DNA of 64,000 nt, from assembly GCA_963575745.1 (NCBI GenBank), contig CAUYUJ010014205.1, forward strand, positions 47,501 to 111,500. Reading direction: 5' to 3'. Positions within the stretch are counted from its first letter, which is position 1. Each line of letters starts with the position of its first letter. The position numbers and the translations under genes were made by a program. Shown here piece by piece: positions 1 to 10,044 of this stretch. The DNA comes from Prorocentrum cordatum (lineage: Eukaryota; Sar; Dinophyceae; Prorocentrales; Prorocentraceae). The notes under the pieces were generated by a model that was not told where the DNA came from, did not search any database, and saw only the letters and a program-made list of their open reading frames with translations.

Positions 1-790
1 GCTGCACAGACCAAGGCTCCGCGCGCGGGCTCGCCTATTGCAGGCTGGTCTGCGCGCGGCTCTGGATCTGCTTGGTGCAGCTCGTGGGCACCATCGTTTC
101 CTGCGTCCCACTGCTTCTCATAATCTCCTTTCCCATCCCTCCCCCAGAACATCCCCCTCCCTTTCATTTGCATCATGCCTCCTCCTTCTGCATTTCTCCT
201 CTTTCTCCCCCTCCATCTCTATTTTGCCTTTGCCTCCTTCCTCCACCTTCCCTCGCTGCTTCTGCTCCGTCTGTACACTCGTTCCATCTGTTCATCCTTC
301 TCTTGCCCCCTGCCCCACACTTCCTGCCTTATCCCTTCTGCAACCTCCATCCTTCCGCCCTCCTCTCTCGTCCCCCCTTCATGCTGCCTCTTTTCTCCGC
401 CCTCCACCCTCCCCATCCCCCTCCTCATCACTCTGCATCCTCTCTCATCCCTCTTCCCTCCTCCCCCGTCCCTATCGTGCGTCCGCCTTCTCCCTCAACC
501 GTCCCTCTTCCCTGCTCGCTCCTGCGTCGTTGGCTTCCGCCTTACCCCTCCTTCCTCCACCCTGCTCGTCCTCTCATCCCCCTCTCTTCTTTTGCGTCCT
601 GATGCCGCCCTCTTCCTCCTCTTGCTCCTCATCTTCACTTCTCCCCCACCTCCCCTCCTGCTCCCTCGTTCCTGCTGTCATGCCTCTTGGCTCCTCCTTC
701 GCGAATGGACCAGGACACAGCATCACTGTCTCAAGACCCGAATGATGCAGCGCGATCGAATGCCCAGGCGCGTGGTGATCCAGTAGAACT
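1..790. repeat. C/T-rich low-complexity tract
   Basis: From about 110 to 690 the plus strand is almost entirely pyrimidine, made of CCTCC, CTTCC and TCCC words without a fixed period. Long Ser/Pro/Leu-rich frames across it are compositional. Similar tracts lie inside the second antizyme-like copy (51440-51620 and 51890-52210). No gene is seen here. Confidence 0.7.
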
Positions 791-945
791 TGAGCGCGCG
801 CGAAGCGTGCGACGGTTCCAGCACGCGCAGGTCTATGTATTTACTTATAAAGATACACAAAGGGAGCCTCGGCGAGGAGGAGCCTCCTAGGAGGAGGCAG
901 GGCTCCAGAGGCTGCGGGCGTGGATCTCTCCTGGCGGCTCTCGCG

Positions 946-1083
946 GAGGGAGCTGACGACATGGATGGCAGTATAGGCCCTCCCCCGGGCGGCTCGCCGT
1001 CCGGGGGAGGGTCTCACACACAGCGAAGTCCTCCGCCGTCGCGGAGGGAGCTCGCCCCCTACGAGCTGTGGTCCAGGGACGAG
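946..1083 (+). CDS. Antizyme-like gene copy 1, upstream exon (partial)
   Basis: This coding segment reads EGADDMDGSIGPPPGG and later SRRELAPYELWSRDE. It is matched by two separate segments of the second copy at 51332-51435 and 51795-51870. Many differences between copies in the GPPPGG part are synonymous, which indicates an exon and not a repeat. It ends at a GAG codon (1081-1083); the following GACCGG would be a GA-type donor. Joining to 3620 keeps phase 0 and recreates the contiguous RDEEAG sequence of copy 2. The upstream exon limit is not resolved: similarity between copies starts at 946, but neither copy shows an AG acceptor there. The product is called antizyme-like only because of the downstream exon. 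The CCCTCCCCCGGGCGG/CCGTCCGGGGGAGGG inverted repeat at 979-1012 falls in this exon. Confidence 0.6.
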
Positions 1084-1705
1084 GACCGGCGGTCCGCAGA
1101 AGGGGTGTGAGGCGGAGGGCCCAGGTGGCCTGCGATTTAGTGCTGTTCAGTCCCAGGCCCCAGAGCGCCCGACCCCTTCCCGAGGGGGTAGCGTGGCGTC
1201 CCAGATCCATCTTCGTTTGTCCCGGGGCCCGGGTGCTGCCTGTGGAGGCCGAACTGAAAAGGAAGACGCCGCGATCGAACAAATCATGTGCAGGTCTTGG
1301 CGGGGCGGCCTTCTGGGAGTGCAGGGGGCTTCGTATCCAGGATCGGAGGCGTCTGGGGCCCGCGCACTGCGAGGACCTCCGCCCTCGTGGAGCGAACCGT
1401 GGTTCCAGGGCGCGGAACAGGTGACCCCCATAACCCCCACACCCAACAGGTTGATGCTTTCAATCCTGGCGCTTTTGTTCAAGACCTCTCGGGGCCCGCG
1501 GACTGAAGACGGCACATCGTCAGACGTCTGCGAAGGAGGCCCAGAGGATCGAGAACCTCCATCCTGGTCGAATCTCCCCTTTGGAGTTGGACGTGGCCTT
1601 CTGAGAGGGCGGGGGGCCCTCCTCGAAGGTCTCGGAGGCGCCCGAGGAGCCAGGACACGGTCTCGGAGGTCTCCGACCCTCTGCCCCCCCCGAGGGTAGA
1701 TCGCT

Positions 1706-1762
1706 CAAGCGAAGAGGTGCTCGTTCAAGCGAAGAGCTGGTCCGTTCAAGCGAAAACGCAAC
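1706..1762. repeat. Short tandem repeat of TTCAAGCGAA
   Basis: Three direct repeats of about 21 bp containing YTCAAGCGAARAG occur in a row, immediately before the 10-bp minisatellite. Confidence 0.7.
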
Positions 1763-1794
1763 CAGCGAACACTACGTGAATAGACGCAGGTAGA

Positions 1795-2402
1795 CACAGG
1801 GGTGACACAGAGGGACACAGAGGGACACATAGAGACACAGAGAAAAACACAGAAAAACAGAGAGACACAATGGGAGACAAAGAAAAACAGAGAAACACAG
1901 AGGGACACAAAGGGGCACATGAAACACAAGAGAAACGCAGAGAAACACAGAGGGACACAGAGGGACACAGAGAGACACAAAGGGACACAGAGAGACACAA
2001 AGGGAAGCAAAGAGACACAGAGGGGCACAGAGAGGCACAGAGAGACACAACGAGACACAAAGAGACACAGAGGGAAACAGAGGGACACAGAGGGACACAG
2101 AGGGACACTGAAGGACACAGGGAAACACAGAGGAACTCAGAGGGACACAGAGAGTGACACAGAGAGAGACACAGAGGGACACATACAAGTACACGGGACA
2201 CAGAGGGACACAGAGAGACACAGAGGGACACATACAAACATACGGGACACACAGGGACACAGAGGGACACAGAGGGACACAGAGAGACGCAGAGGGACAC
2301 AGAGGGACACAGAGGGACACAGAGGGACACAGAGGGTCACCATAGGGACACAGAGGGACACAGAGGGACAGCGAAACACAGAGGGACACAGAGGGGCACA
2401 GC
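1795..2402. repeat. 10-bp minisatellite (AGAGGGACAC)n
   Basis: About 60 imperfect copies of a 10-bp unit close to AGAGGGACAC run without interruption. Because 10 is not a multiple of three, open frames of period 10 codons ([10 protein letters not shown] on plus, [10 protein letters not shown] on minus) appear on both strands. They are repeat artefacts and not genes. Confidence 0.95.
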
Positions 2403-2404
2403 TG

Positions 2405-3232
2405 GGAACCGGGATTTAATGCTTTTCCAGGCTCGATCACTCCAAAATCTCGGTTCCCGCAATCCCAGCGGTCGCCGCTCGTGGGGGCGGGGGCGGGGCA
2501 CCCGAGAGAGCCGGGAACCGGGATTTCGGGCTCCTGCAGGCTCGATCCCTCCAAAATCCCGGTTCCCGCCATCCCGGCGGTCGCCGATCGTGGGAGCGGG
2601 CGCTCGGGGTGCCTGACAGAGCCGGGAGCCGGGATTTCGGGCTGTTTTGGCTTCGATCTCTCCAAAATCCCGGTTCCCGCCATCCCGGCGGTCGTTGGTC
2701 GCGGGGCCCTGCGCGCACTCCACCTCCGAGTTTCCTGGCCGATTTTGCGAAGGCGTCCCGAGCGAGGGCGCGGGAGGCACCGGGAACTGGGATTTCTGCG
2801 CCTTCTGGGCAGGTGCTCTGCAAAATCCCGGTTCCCGCCAGCCGCGGGGCGCAGGGGCGTGGAAATCTTGGCTCCTGGCGCCCTTGCGCCCCGCGGCAGG
2901 CGGGTACCGGGATTTTCGTTGGCTCCTGTCCGGGACGTGCATGTGGAAATCCCGGTTCCTGCCAGCTGCGGGGGGCGTGGAAGTCTTGGCCCCTCCTGTT
3001 CGGAACTTGCAGAAATCCCGTTCCCGCCACCTGCGGGGCGCAGGGGCATGGAAACGTCGTGCTGAAATTCCGGTTGCCCCCAGCTGCGGGGCGCAGGGGC
3101 GTGGAAATCGGTCCTTGGCGCCTCTGCGCCCCGCGGTTGGCGGGAACCTGGATTGCTGTGAGCTCCTGCCTGGAACGCACAGGAATCCCGGTTCCCGCTA
3201 ATCGCGGGTGCGGGAGCAGCCGAGCCGCGCTT
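2405..3232. repeat. Degenerate tandem repeat with inverted GGGAACCGGGATTT arms
   Basis: About nine diverged units of 80-110 bp are present. Most contain GGGAACCGGGATTT followed 30-60 bp later by its complement AAATCCCGGTTCCCG, so each unit can fold into a hairpin. Loops carry GCTCGATC or GCGCCCCGCGGC words. Long frames here on both strands follow from the repeat and lack coding features. Confidence 0.85.
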
Positions 3233-3255
3233 CCTTGCTCCACGCTGCGTGTTCG

Positions 3256-3420
3256 AGGAGGAGAGGAGGAGGAGGAGGAGGAGGAGGAGGAGGAGGAGGA
3301 GGAGGAGGAGGAGGAGGAGGAGGAGGAGGAGGAGGAGGAGGAGGAGGGAGGAGGAGGAGGAGGAGGAGGAGGAGGAGGCGGAGGAGGAGGAGGAGGAGGA
3401 GGAGGAGGCGGAAAGGGAGG
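3256..3420. repeat. (GAG)n microsatellite
   Basis: About 165 bp of almost pure GAG/GGA triplets with rare GCG and GGGA interruptions. All three plus frames are open (poly-Glu, poly-Gly, poly-Arg) and should be ignored as genes. Confidence 0.98.
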
Positions 3421-3619
3421 TCGAGGGGGATATCAGAGAAGAGGGGGCCACAAAGAGGATCAGAGAAAAAACCGCAGCTTTTCATCCCTTTTCGCGCGCA
3501 CGCGCCGAAAGAATTTCGCTCGAACGGCTTCAGTTTTCGCGCGAACGTTTTCGCGCGAACGGCGCACTCCCAGGAGGCCATACCCCTCGCCCCGCCGGCC
3601 CTCCCTCCCTGCGCGCGAG

Positions 3620-3871
3620 GAAGCGGGCGCCGCCGTCGGGTTCAGGTGCGTCCACGACGTGCGGAGGCGGGTGTTCTACGCCAAGTTCGAGGCCAGGAAC
3701 ACCGAGCCCGACGCGCGCGGGAGCGATTTGGAGCGCGCGACCAAGGGCGCGATCACCACGCTGCTCGATGTCGCGGAGGCCTGCCGGTCGCGCAAGATCA
3801 CCATCGGGCTGGGCCCCGAGGACGCGGGCTCCGCGGAGCTCGTGTGCTCGTTGCTCTACCTGGGATTCCAG
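3620..3871 (+). CDS. Antizyme-like gene copy 1, core exon
   Basis: This 84-codon segment contains VFYAKFEARN, then LLDVAEACRSRKITIGL, then SLLYLGFQ. The order hydrophobic strand, (S/T)LLxxAE helix, strand, acidic pair, (L)LxxLGF matches the conserved core of ornithine decarboxylase antizyme (ODC_AZ family), which binds ornithine decarboxylase and targets it for ubiquitin-independent degradation. That family assignment is by memory of the motif and needs a profile search. The exon ends at TTCCAG with GC following (3872-3873), exactly where copy 2 also ends (58185, again GC), so a GC donor is likely. The family's usual C-terminal PGHPLVP-type segment was not found; it may lie on an exon outside the window or be lost. 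Confidence 0.6.
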
Positions 3872-4233
3872 GCTGGCGGAGAGAAGACCCAGAAAGATCG
3901 GCAAGGGCGATGACGGCGACGGCGAGTGGCCGCACCTTAGTGGGTGAAGGTGACGACTGCGACGGCGATTGTAATGGCTACCAGCGGGCCCGAGAAAGCG
4001 GGGCCCGTATCGAATTTCGACGCGTTGGTGGGCTTGAGTGGTTATCTCGGTGTTATTATGCTTTTTGCTGCAGATAGGGGTCACGCTCGGCGACGCCGGC
4101 GACAGCGAATGCAATGGCGACGACTGCGACGACAGTGACGACGACGACGACGGTTTCGACGATGGCGACGGCGAGCGCGACGGCGGCGACGGCGAGCGCG
4201 GGCTGAATCCAAATCGCATTTTGACACCCCTGG
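3872..4233. other. GACGGCGAC-rich spacer, probable intron sequence
   Basis: After the putative donor the sequence is rich in GACGGCGA/GACGACGAC words (3910-4200) with no supported gene. The copia element is inserted at its end, so the element probably lies in an intron of the antizyme-like gene. Confidence 0.4.
4229..4233. repeat. Target-site duplication CCTGG, left
   Basis: The five bases CCTGG directly abut the left LTR and are repeated at 11713-11717 directly after the right LTR. Five-base duplications are standard for Ty1/copia integrases. Confidence 0.9.
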
Positions 4234-4518
4234 TGTCGGAGCACTCCTCTGGAACCACCGAGGTTCTCCCACACGAAGTAGGGAACCAAACAGAACACAA
4301 TAAGAAATATTTTAAAAAAATAATCGAAGAGATTCGCTCGTAGTGTTGATTGACTCAGGGCCCCCTCGGTACTTGATTAACAACGGCGTCGGTGCGAACT
4401 CACGTGTGCGACGGCACACGTATATCAAATCACCATGAATCATTCACAGCACTGCTTTACTGCAACACATAATCATGATAAGTGAAACTACATTGGCACT
4501 GATCCTGTGCCATTGACA
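4234..4518 (-). repeat. Copia 3' LTR
   Basis: 285 bp, beginning TGTC and ending GACA, matching 11432-11712 throughout. It contains the palindrome-like CACGTGTGCGACGGCACACGT near 4412. An A-rich expansion near 4300-4325 distinguishes it from the other LTR. Confidence 0.93.
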
Positions 4519-4634
4519 CAGGGGGGAAAAAGGGAATCCTTTTGGTCCTTCTCCCAAAGAATATGAAACGTGCTCGCATCCATGCCGTCATATCTCACCG
4601 GGGGTACTATTCCATCCTCAATCTAGTCATTTGT

Positions 4635-5186
4635 TCAAGCCTCAAACTCGGCACTCAATGATGCCGTCTTTTCAAACTCTCGCAAATATTGAAACCTCGG
4701 CGTGGTCAGGTCACGCCTGTACGTGCACTGGCTCTGGGTGCTGGCCGTCCGCACAAGCTTCTTGTTGTCCGGCTCTCTCTCGTCGTTCGCTCTATGCTCC
4801 ATCGTCGTTGTGTCGGCCTTCTGCTCGGCCATCGTACGTGCATCTCGATGCACACGCACCTTGTCCATCAGTTTCTGGTCTGTCGTGTACTTGAGCCAGC
4901 ACGTAGCCGCCAGTGCGCATCCACAACAAAGTATAATCGCCACCAGCAGACCAAACAACGAAACGAGTACCCATGGAAACTCCGTCTCGACCTTCTCGAT
5001 CTTCTCGCCTTTGACACATTTCATAGCCGCCGCAGCCACAATCTGTGCAATCCTCCTTGCCGTACGGGTGCTGCCAATCGTCGCACGTACATGCTCTCTC
5101 AGCTGGTCCTCATGCTCGTCGCCGTCCTCGCCTTCTGCGTCTTCAGCCTGATTTGCCTCATCGAAGTCCGCCGCCGCTTCGTCCAG
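4635..5186 (-). pseudogene. Membrane-segment C-terminal extension of copia polyprotein
   Basis: One minus-strand frame is open from 5186 down to 4635. It starts with an acidic stretch (LDEAAADFDEANQAEDAEGE), then a basic region, then a hydrophobic run of about 26 residues (positions 23-48 counted from the Met at 5039) containing LVAIILCCGCALAATCW, then a charged tail rich in Arg, Lys and Glu. The preceding RNase H frame runs into a (GA)n tract encoding RERE, plus-strand (CT)n at about 5187-5204. A two-base slip in that tract would join the two frames, so this is most likely the end of the same polyprotein. Copia elements normally end with RNase H. An envelope-like role is possible but unsupported: no signal peptide or glycoprotein features are seen. 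Confidence 0.55.
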
Positions 5187-6808
5187 CTCTCTCTCTCTCT
5201 CTCGGCTTGAGCCCGTTCTTTCTGACTAACCTTCTTGCTTGCCGTGAACGTCGCGTCGTACTTGAGTGCGTGCGTCATCCTTCTCAGCTTCTCCACAAAT
5301 TGCTGCCGCACCTGCTTCGTAAGACCGTCCGCCATCTGCTGGGGCGTGTTGGTCCATCTCCATACACCCCCGAACTCGCGCATCTTCTCATTGACCTGCA
5401 AGATCTCGATCCCGGTCCTGCGCTCCGTCAAGCCTTTGGCTGCCGCCTGAGAGTTCGCCACGTCGTACAGCGCCTTGCAGTCCGTGATGCATGGTCTGCG
5501 TCCCAATACCTTCAACATCTCCGTGCCTGTCAGCTGCATCGTAGGGAAGAGCATCGTCGTGAGCATAGTCTTCGCAAACTCCAGCGCGTCCACTGCGTTC
5601 GCCGCGCTCTGAGCTTCGCCTGCCAAAGAGCTCCGACTGATCCTCACGAGCTTCTTGCTCGCCCAGTCTACTATCAGCAACTGCGTTGGCTGTCCGTCGT
5701 CGATCCTGGCATCCTCGATCACGAAGATCATGCAGCCGCCCTGCGATTCGCCATTCGGCCTCGTAGCCCAGGACGCGTCCCGGTGGACTCCAAGCCTCAG
5801 CTTGCTCCAGGCTCCCACGTATTTGATGCGGATCCCCACATCGCCACTCGCCTTCAGGCACCTCAGCGACTTATTGGCCTCCAATAAGCTACCGACCGTC
5901 GCCTTGCTGACGTCGCCTTGCGCGACCGGTACCGTCGCCGCCGTTTGGACCATGCACTGAGACGCTGGCCACTGCATGGCTCCGTTCAGCCCTCTGAGCT
6001 GACTGATCTCCTTCGGTGTGCACGGGTCGTCTGGATGTGTCCTCCTCGTCTTCGCGACGCTAATCGGCTTCACCTTATGTATATATGCCTCGGCCTTCAC
6101 CTCAATCTCATTACGTGAAAACGACTGCGTGTTCTCTTTGCCACAGCAAACGCTACTGCTCGAGAATTCCCGTTTGCCGAACTTGAACCTCTGGTTGAGC
6201 CTCTGCACCCGGTCCAAGAAGGTGCCTTCGTACGCCTGCTTGTTATAGAGGTCCTCCTCGCGCTCGAAGTTCTCGCCGCCGCCGATGAAGTCGTCCACGT
6301 GCAGCCCCAGCACGCCGTCCAACACAGTGCTGGTCGTTGTCCGCCTGCCAGATAAGAAACAGATCGTCCCCGTCGAGCGCCAGGCGGTACGACAGGAAAC
6401 AGCTTCTGTCCAGCGCGTGCTGCAGGAAGCCAATCTCGAGCATGGCCTTCGTGATCGTCTGATTCAACTGCCTAGGGGCTCGTACGTCTCCACAAGCGGG
6501 CTTCAGCATCTGCAGGATCTCGTCGTCCTGCAGGCCTGCAGGCCCATCATCTTCGCCAGTCGACGTCGTATGTCCTTGGCCGGCCTGCTGAAAATCCGAA
6601 CTCTTTGCTCTCTGATGTCCTTCGCCTGAAGGAATGCACTCTTCACGTCCGCTGCCACCATCTTCCAAGCTTGCTGGCACAGAACGAGCAGGATGGGGAA
6701 CCTCGTGAGTCGCGTGAGAGTAGGGCTCGCTTTCTCCACGTTAGTGCTGGTCACCTCTTCCAGGTGAAAGCCTTGCTCGCCTCTTTCACTCCATCCGTCA
6801 TTCTCCAC
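5099..6808 (-). pseudogene. Copia reverse transcriptase and RNase H
   Basis: Upstream frames contain RT motif A as AADVKSAFLQA (frame ending at 6503), then the motif-B region near ITKAMLEIGF (6243-6680 frame), then motif C as GLHVDDF (about 6310), a variant of the usual YVDD. RNase H follows with HRDASWA, SSLAGEAQSAAN (catalytic Glu), ITDCKALYDVAN (catalytic Asp) and NTPQQMADGLTK (final Asp), which is the Ty1-type domain order. These parts lie in different frames, so at least two frameshifts break the region. It made cDNA and degraded the RNA template in the ancestral element. Confidence 0.88.
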
Positions 6809-6809
6809 T

Positions 6810-7735
6810 TCAGCAGGAAACGCAGGGGCACACTTCTCCAGCGTCCGCCACCATCTCCTTAACTGCCTGCCACCCTTGGTTCTCGATCCATGGCTGCAGC
6901 GCCTTGATCTTCGCCTCGTCGAGCTGCCTCCGCTCGTCTAAACTTAGCCTGGCCTCCACCACCGAAGCCTTTCTGGCCGCGTTGGTCAGGTTGACCGTGT
7001 CCGCGTCTTCGCACAGTAGGAGTAGCTCGTCGCCTTCACCGCTGCTCGCTGCGCTGTCCGCTGTCGTCACGTCGGTCTGATTTGGTCTCTTTGGTAGTGG
7101 CCGTAATCCGTCCAGTCGCCTTGCCGCGTTGATGGCGTCCAGCAACTCGTCACCGTCCTCGGCCGTGTGCTCCTCCGCCTTTCGCTTCTCAACCGCGGTC
7201 CGGTTCGTCGTCTGCTCCATCTCGACCTGCTCAGGACCTGGTCCAGCTGGTGTCGTCTCGCGCTCCATCTCCGGGCTTCTCACGTCCTGTGACGCGTCAG
7301 CCGAAACGTCCGGGCGTGGGGGCTCGGACGCCGTGCGCGCCTGCATCTCGGCCACCTCGGGTACTCGGTCGCAGTCGTCGCTCTGCTCGCCCTCGCGGTG
7401 CTCGTCCTGCCGATCGGCCTCGGTCGCCTCCACCTGGCCGTCAGTGTCGACGCCCCTCATATCCATCTGCATGGGGAACTGCTCGTCCTCGTAATCCTCC
7501 GGCTGACCGATAACTGCACCAGTGTGAACGGCCCGTGTGGTCCGCGAATTTCGTGGATCCGCTGGTGTTCTTCAGCTTCTCTAGCACTCGCTCGGCCGAT
7601 GACAGTGGCAGTCCGTGATCGTCATCTTCTTCTTCTCTTTGTCGTCGCTCCTCTGGCAGTTCGGCTCGTAACAGCTCGTGCGTCGTCTGTATGAGCGTGC
7701 TGCCATACACACACCACAGCACTGACTGTCTAAGT
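6810..7735 (-). pseudogene. Copia linker between integrase and RT
   Basis: A 220-codon minus frame (6810-7472) is rich in Asp, Glu, Arg and Gln with no recognisable fold, and a further 93-codon frame covers 7441-7722. This corresponds to the poorly conserved integrase C-terminus and linker of copia polyproteins. Frame changes occur at about 7470 and at both ends. Confidence 0.6.
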
Positions 7736-9348
7736 TTACCGGGATCGTCCGTGTACTCGACCTGCGTGATTATCGCCGGTCCCTTCCAGTAGCTCTTGAT
7801 GAGGTCGCTTGTCGCGCCTCCAGACGTACACCCACTCGCCGACCTGGAATTCTCGAGAGAGGGGCCGGTTCTTGGCCGCCAGCGCCTCCCGAACTGCTCT
7901 CGCCACGTTCGCCGCCAGAAAAGCCTTGCCTGCGTCCCGCCTGCGCGCCAAGTTGCAGTAGAACTCCTCGTCGCGGTCGCCGAGGTCGCCCGTAGCTGTC
8001 GGCTCGTCCGCCAGGCTGCCCAGGTTCTTTGACTGTCTTCCTAGCGCCCGCTGCAGCTGGTTGCGCGCGTCGCAGGTCATGCGCACCGCAAGCTTCAAGC
8101 TGTCCTCAGGATGATCTTCATGATATCGTGCTATCTGCTCCCGTCGCACCTGATGATTCCGCTCGAGTATGCCAATTCGATGATGAGCATCCCTTGGAAT
8201 CAGCTGCAGCTTGATCTGCCGACCGTCGCACCACTCCATAAACTCGTCACTCACGTGCGCGCCACTCTGGTCAGCTCGAGTCTTGGCCGGCGCTCCAGCC
8301 CAGTTGATCCAGTGCTTCTCGAGCGCATTGATCTCGTTGCGTGCCTTCTCGTCCTTCACCACCGTATCGACCTCGAACCTTGAGCTCTCGTCCATGATGG
8401 TGAATATCATTTTGTGCTCGTCCTTCACACCACATGGAACGTGTCGACATCCACGATGTCGTTGAATACTCGATCCCGCGGGATGCGGGCGACTCGCACT
8501 GACTTCGGCCTCAGCCGCTTGAGGCATGTCTCGCATATGTATATCCTCGCACAGATGATCAGTCGGTCGTCCGCGTTCATCTCCTTCAATGCTGCTGCCA
8601 ACGCCTCGCTCGAGGGATGGCCCATCTGGATATGTAGTTTCTCTACCCACTTGACCTCCTCGATGGTGAACTTCTCCAGCAGTGCTTTCCACACCATCTT
8701 GTACTCGGTCTTTTCGAGGTCCTCCTGGGTGATCTCTTCCACCGCGTAGCTGGCCTCGTTCTGCGGATCGTCCACGATATAGATCGCCGCCTGGAATGCC
8801 ATCTTCCTCGGGTAGTTCTCCACCCCACGCATGTTGTGTCCACCCTCGAGACTCACGTGCTTATCCTTACAGCTGCATGTCTTCCAGAGTCCCTCGAACA
8901 TCTGGAGCTTCGTGGTCCTTACGTTGGTCGGCTTCTTGGTCGGTCCGAGCCTTTGACCTGCCGAGTCCAACGCCATGAGTCCGTAGGCGCACTGGTTCAC
9001 GAACGTGTCGTAACCCGTCATGCCGTACCACGCCTCGGTCTCCCACGACGTCGCGTACCGAGGGTGCTCTAGATACGCGTGCCTCTCCGCCTGCTGCTGC
9101 GCCTCGTAGATCTCCCTGAAACTCAAGGATTCGCGCTGCTGCTTGGCACGCCCTCTCCGTCGCTGCTGTCGGTATTCGTTGCTCTTGTTCGCTTCCGCCA
9201 GTGTGCTGATCGTCGACCATACAGTGCGCGGTGGTGCTATCCACACTTTTTCCGGCCTCTTCTTCACCAGCTCTGTCTCCAACGTAAATTTTTCCGTCTT
9301 GAGGTTGCCGTGTTTCTCCACGTAGTGCGCGATGCGTCCTTCTGTCAC
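7736..9348 (-). pseudogene. Copia integrase
   Basis: The N-terminal part (8425-9348) ends in a GAG-pre-integrase HHCC finger: LHIQMGHPSSEAL, then ICETCLKRLRPKS, followed by DIVDVDTFHVV with the first catalytic Asp. After a frameshift near 8440 the second part (7736-8692) has RADQSG with the second Asp and GILERNH with the Glu. The Asp-to-Glu distance is exactly 35 residues, giving a DD35E core. All three catalytic residues survive although the frame does not. Confidence 0.9.
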
Positions 9349-9357
9349 GAAGATCTC

Positions 9358-10044
9358 TCAGAACCGCCTCTTTGCCTTCGGCTTGCTGTCCAACGTGCGG
9401 TTGGTCTCTGCGAACAAATCCTCCAGCTGCTTCGCATCGAACTTCTTGGTCTCCGCATTCTCGATCTCGGCGTCGCCGTAGCTGCTGGTCACGAAGAAGT
9501 CCGTTTCCTTCTCGCTTTCCATTTTGTGGTCGCCGTCGGTGTCCGCGTCCGTTGAGCTTGACTCCTCATCTGCCGCTAGCACATCGGACGGGAAGCTAAG
9601 CAGATCGATGATCATATGGCCTTTCTCATTCGTCCCCATGTCGATCCACTCCGGTGGCTGATCGTCTAGATACATTACTTTCTTGTTGTGGTAGTCGATA
9701 ACCATGCCCCATTCCTCGAGACAGGGCCTTGCCACCAGCAGAGACACTCTTCCTGGAACGAGGTAGACCGTTATCTGCCTCATCGCGTTCCTCACCCAGA
9801 CAGGGAACGTCACCTGCTGCTTCGCCGTCGCAGTCTCGTCTTTGCCAAACCTAAACGTATTTTGGCACCTTGCCGTCTGGATCTCGTTGGATAGGCCCAT
9901 CTTCTGCAACTTCTCGCGCCATGCTGGCCACTCCTCGAGAACCATCACTGGTTTCGCCGCTCCACTGTCGCCGACAACTTTGCCCGTAGCCAAGTTCACC
10001 TCTTCTATCGTCGTCGTTTCGGGGCTCGGTGCGATCTCCGTCAT
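9358..10044 (-). pseudogene. Copia aspartic protease region
   Basis: This minus frame contains VVGDSGAAKPVM, a DSGA-type active site (DTGA in most copia proteases), and later LLVARPCLEEWGMVIDYHNK, which fits the C-terminal flap-distal strand of retropepsins. A short acidic Ser/Asp-rich linker follows. The frame ends at a stop at 9358 and integrase resumes in the same frame 10 bases on, so only one stop separates them. Confidence 0.75.

Larger units (their letters stand above)
1084..3619 (+). other. Inferred GA-AG intron of antizyme-like copy 1, filled with repeats
   Basis: The exon match to copy 2 stops at 1083 and resumes at 3620. The junctions are GAG|GACC and GCGAG|GAAG, so GAGGA or a close variant occurs at both ends. 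GA donors are known in dinoflagellates. The interval holds the minisatellites and microsatellite listed below. The boundary is inferred from paralogue alignment by eye and not from RNA. Confidence 0.5.

Noticed and set aside
1772-3451. 559-codon minus frame and 205- and 434-codon plus frames
   Set aside because: They span minisatellite, hairpin repeat and microsatellite DNA. Only the 3620-3871 part of the 434-codon frame is supported by a paralogue.
4689-9600. Plus-strand frames of 100-280 codons within the copia element
   Set aside because: They are antisense shadows of the minus-strand protease, integrase, RT and RNase H domains.
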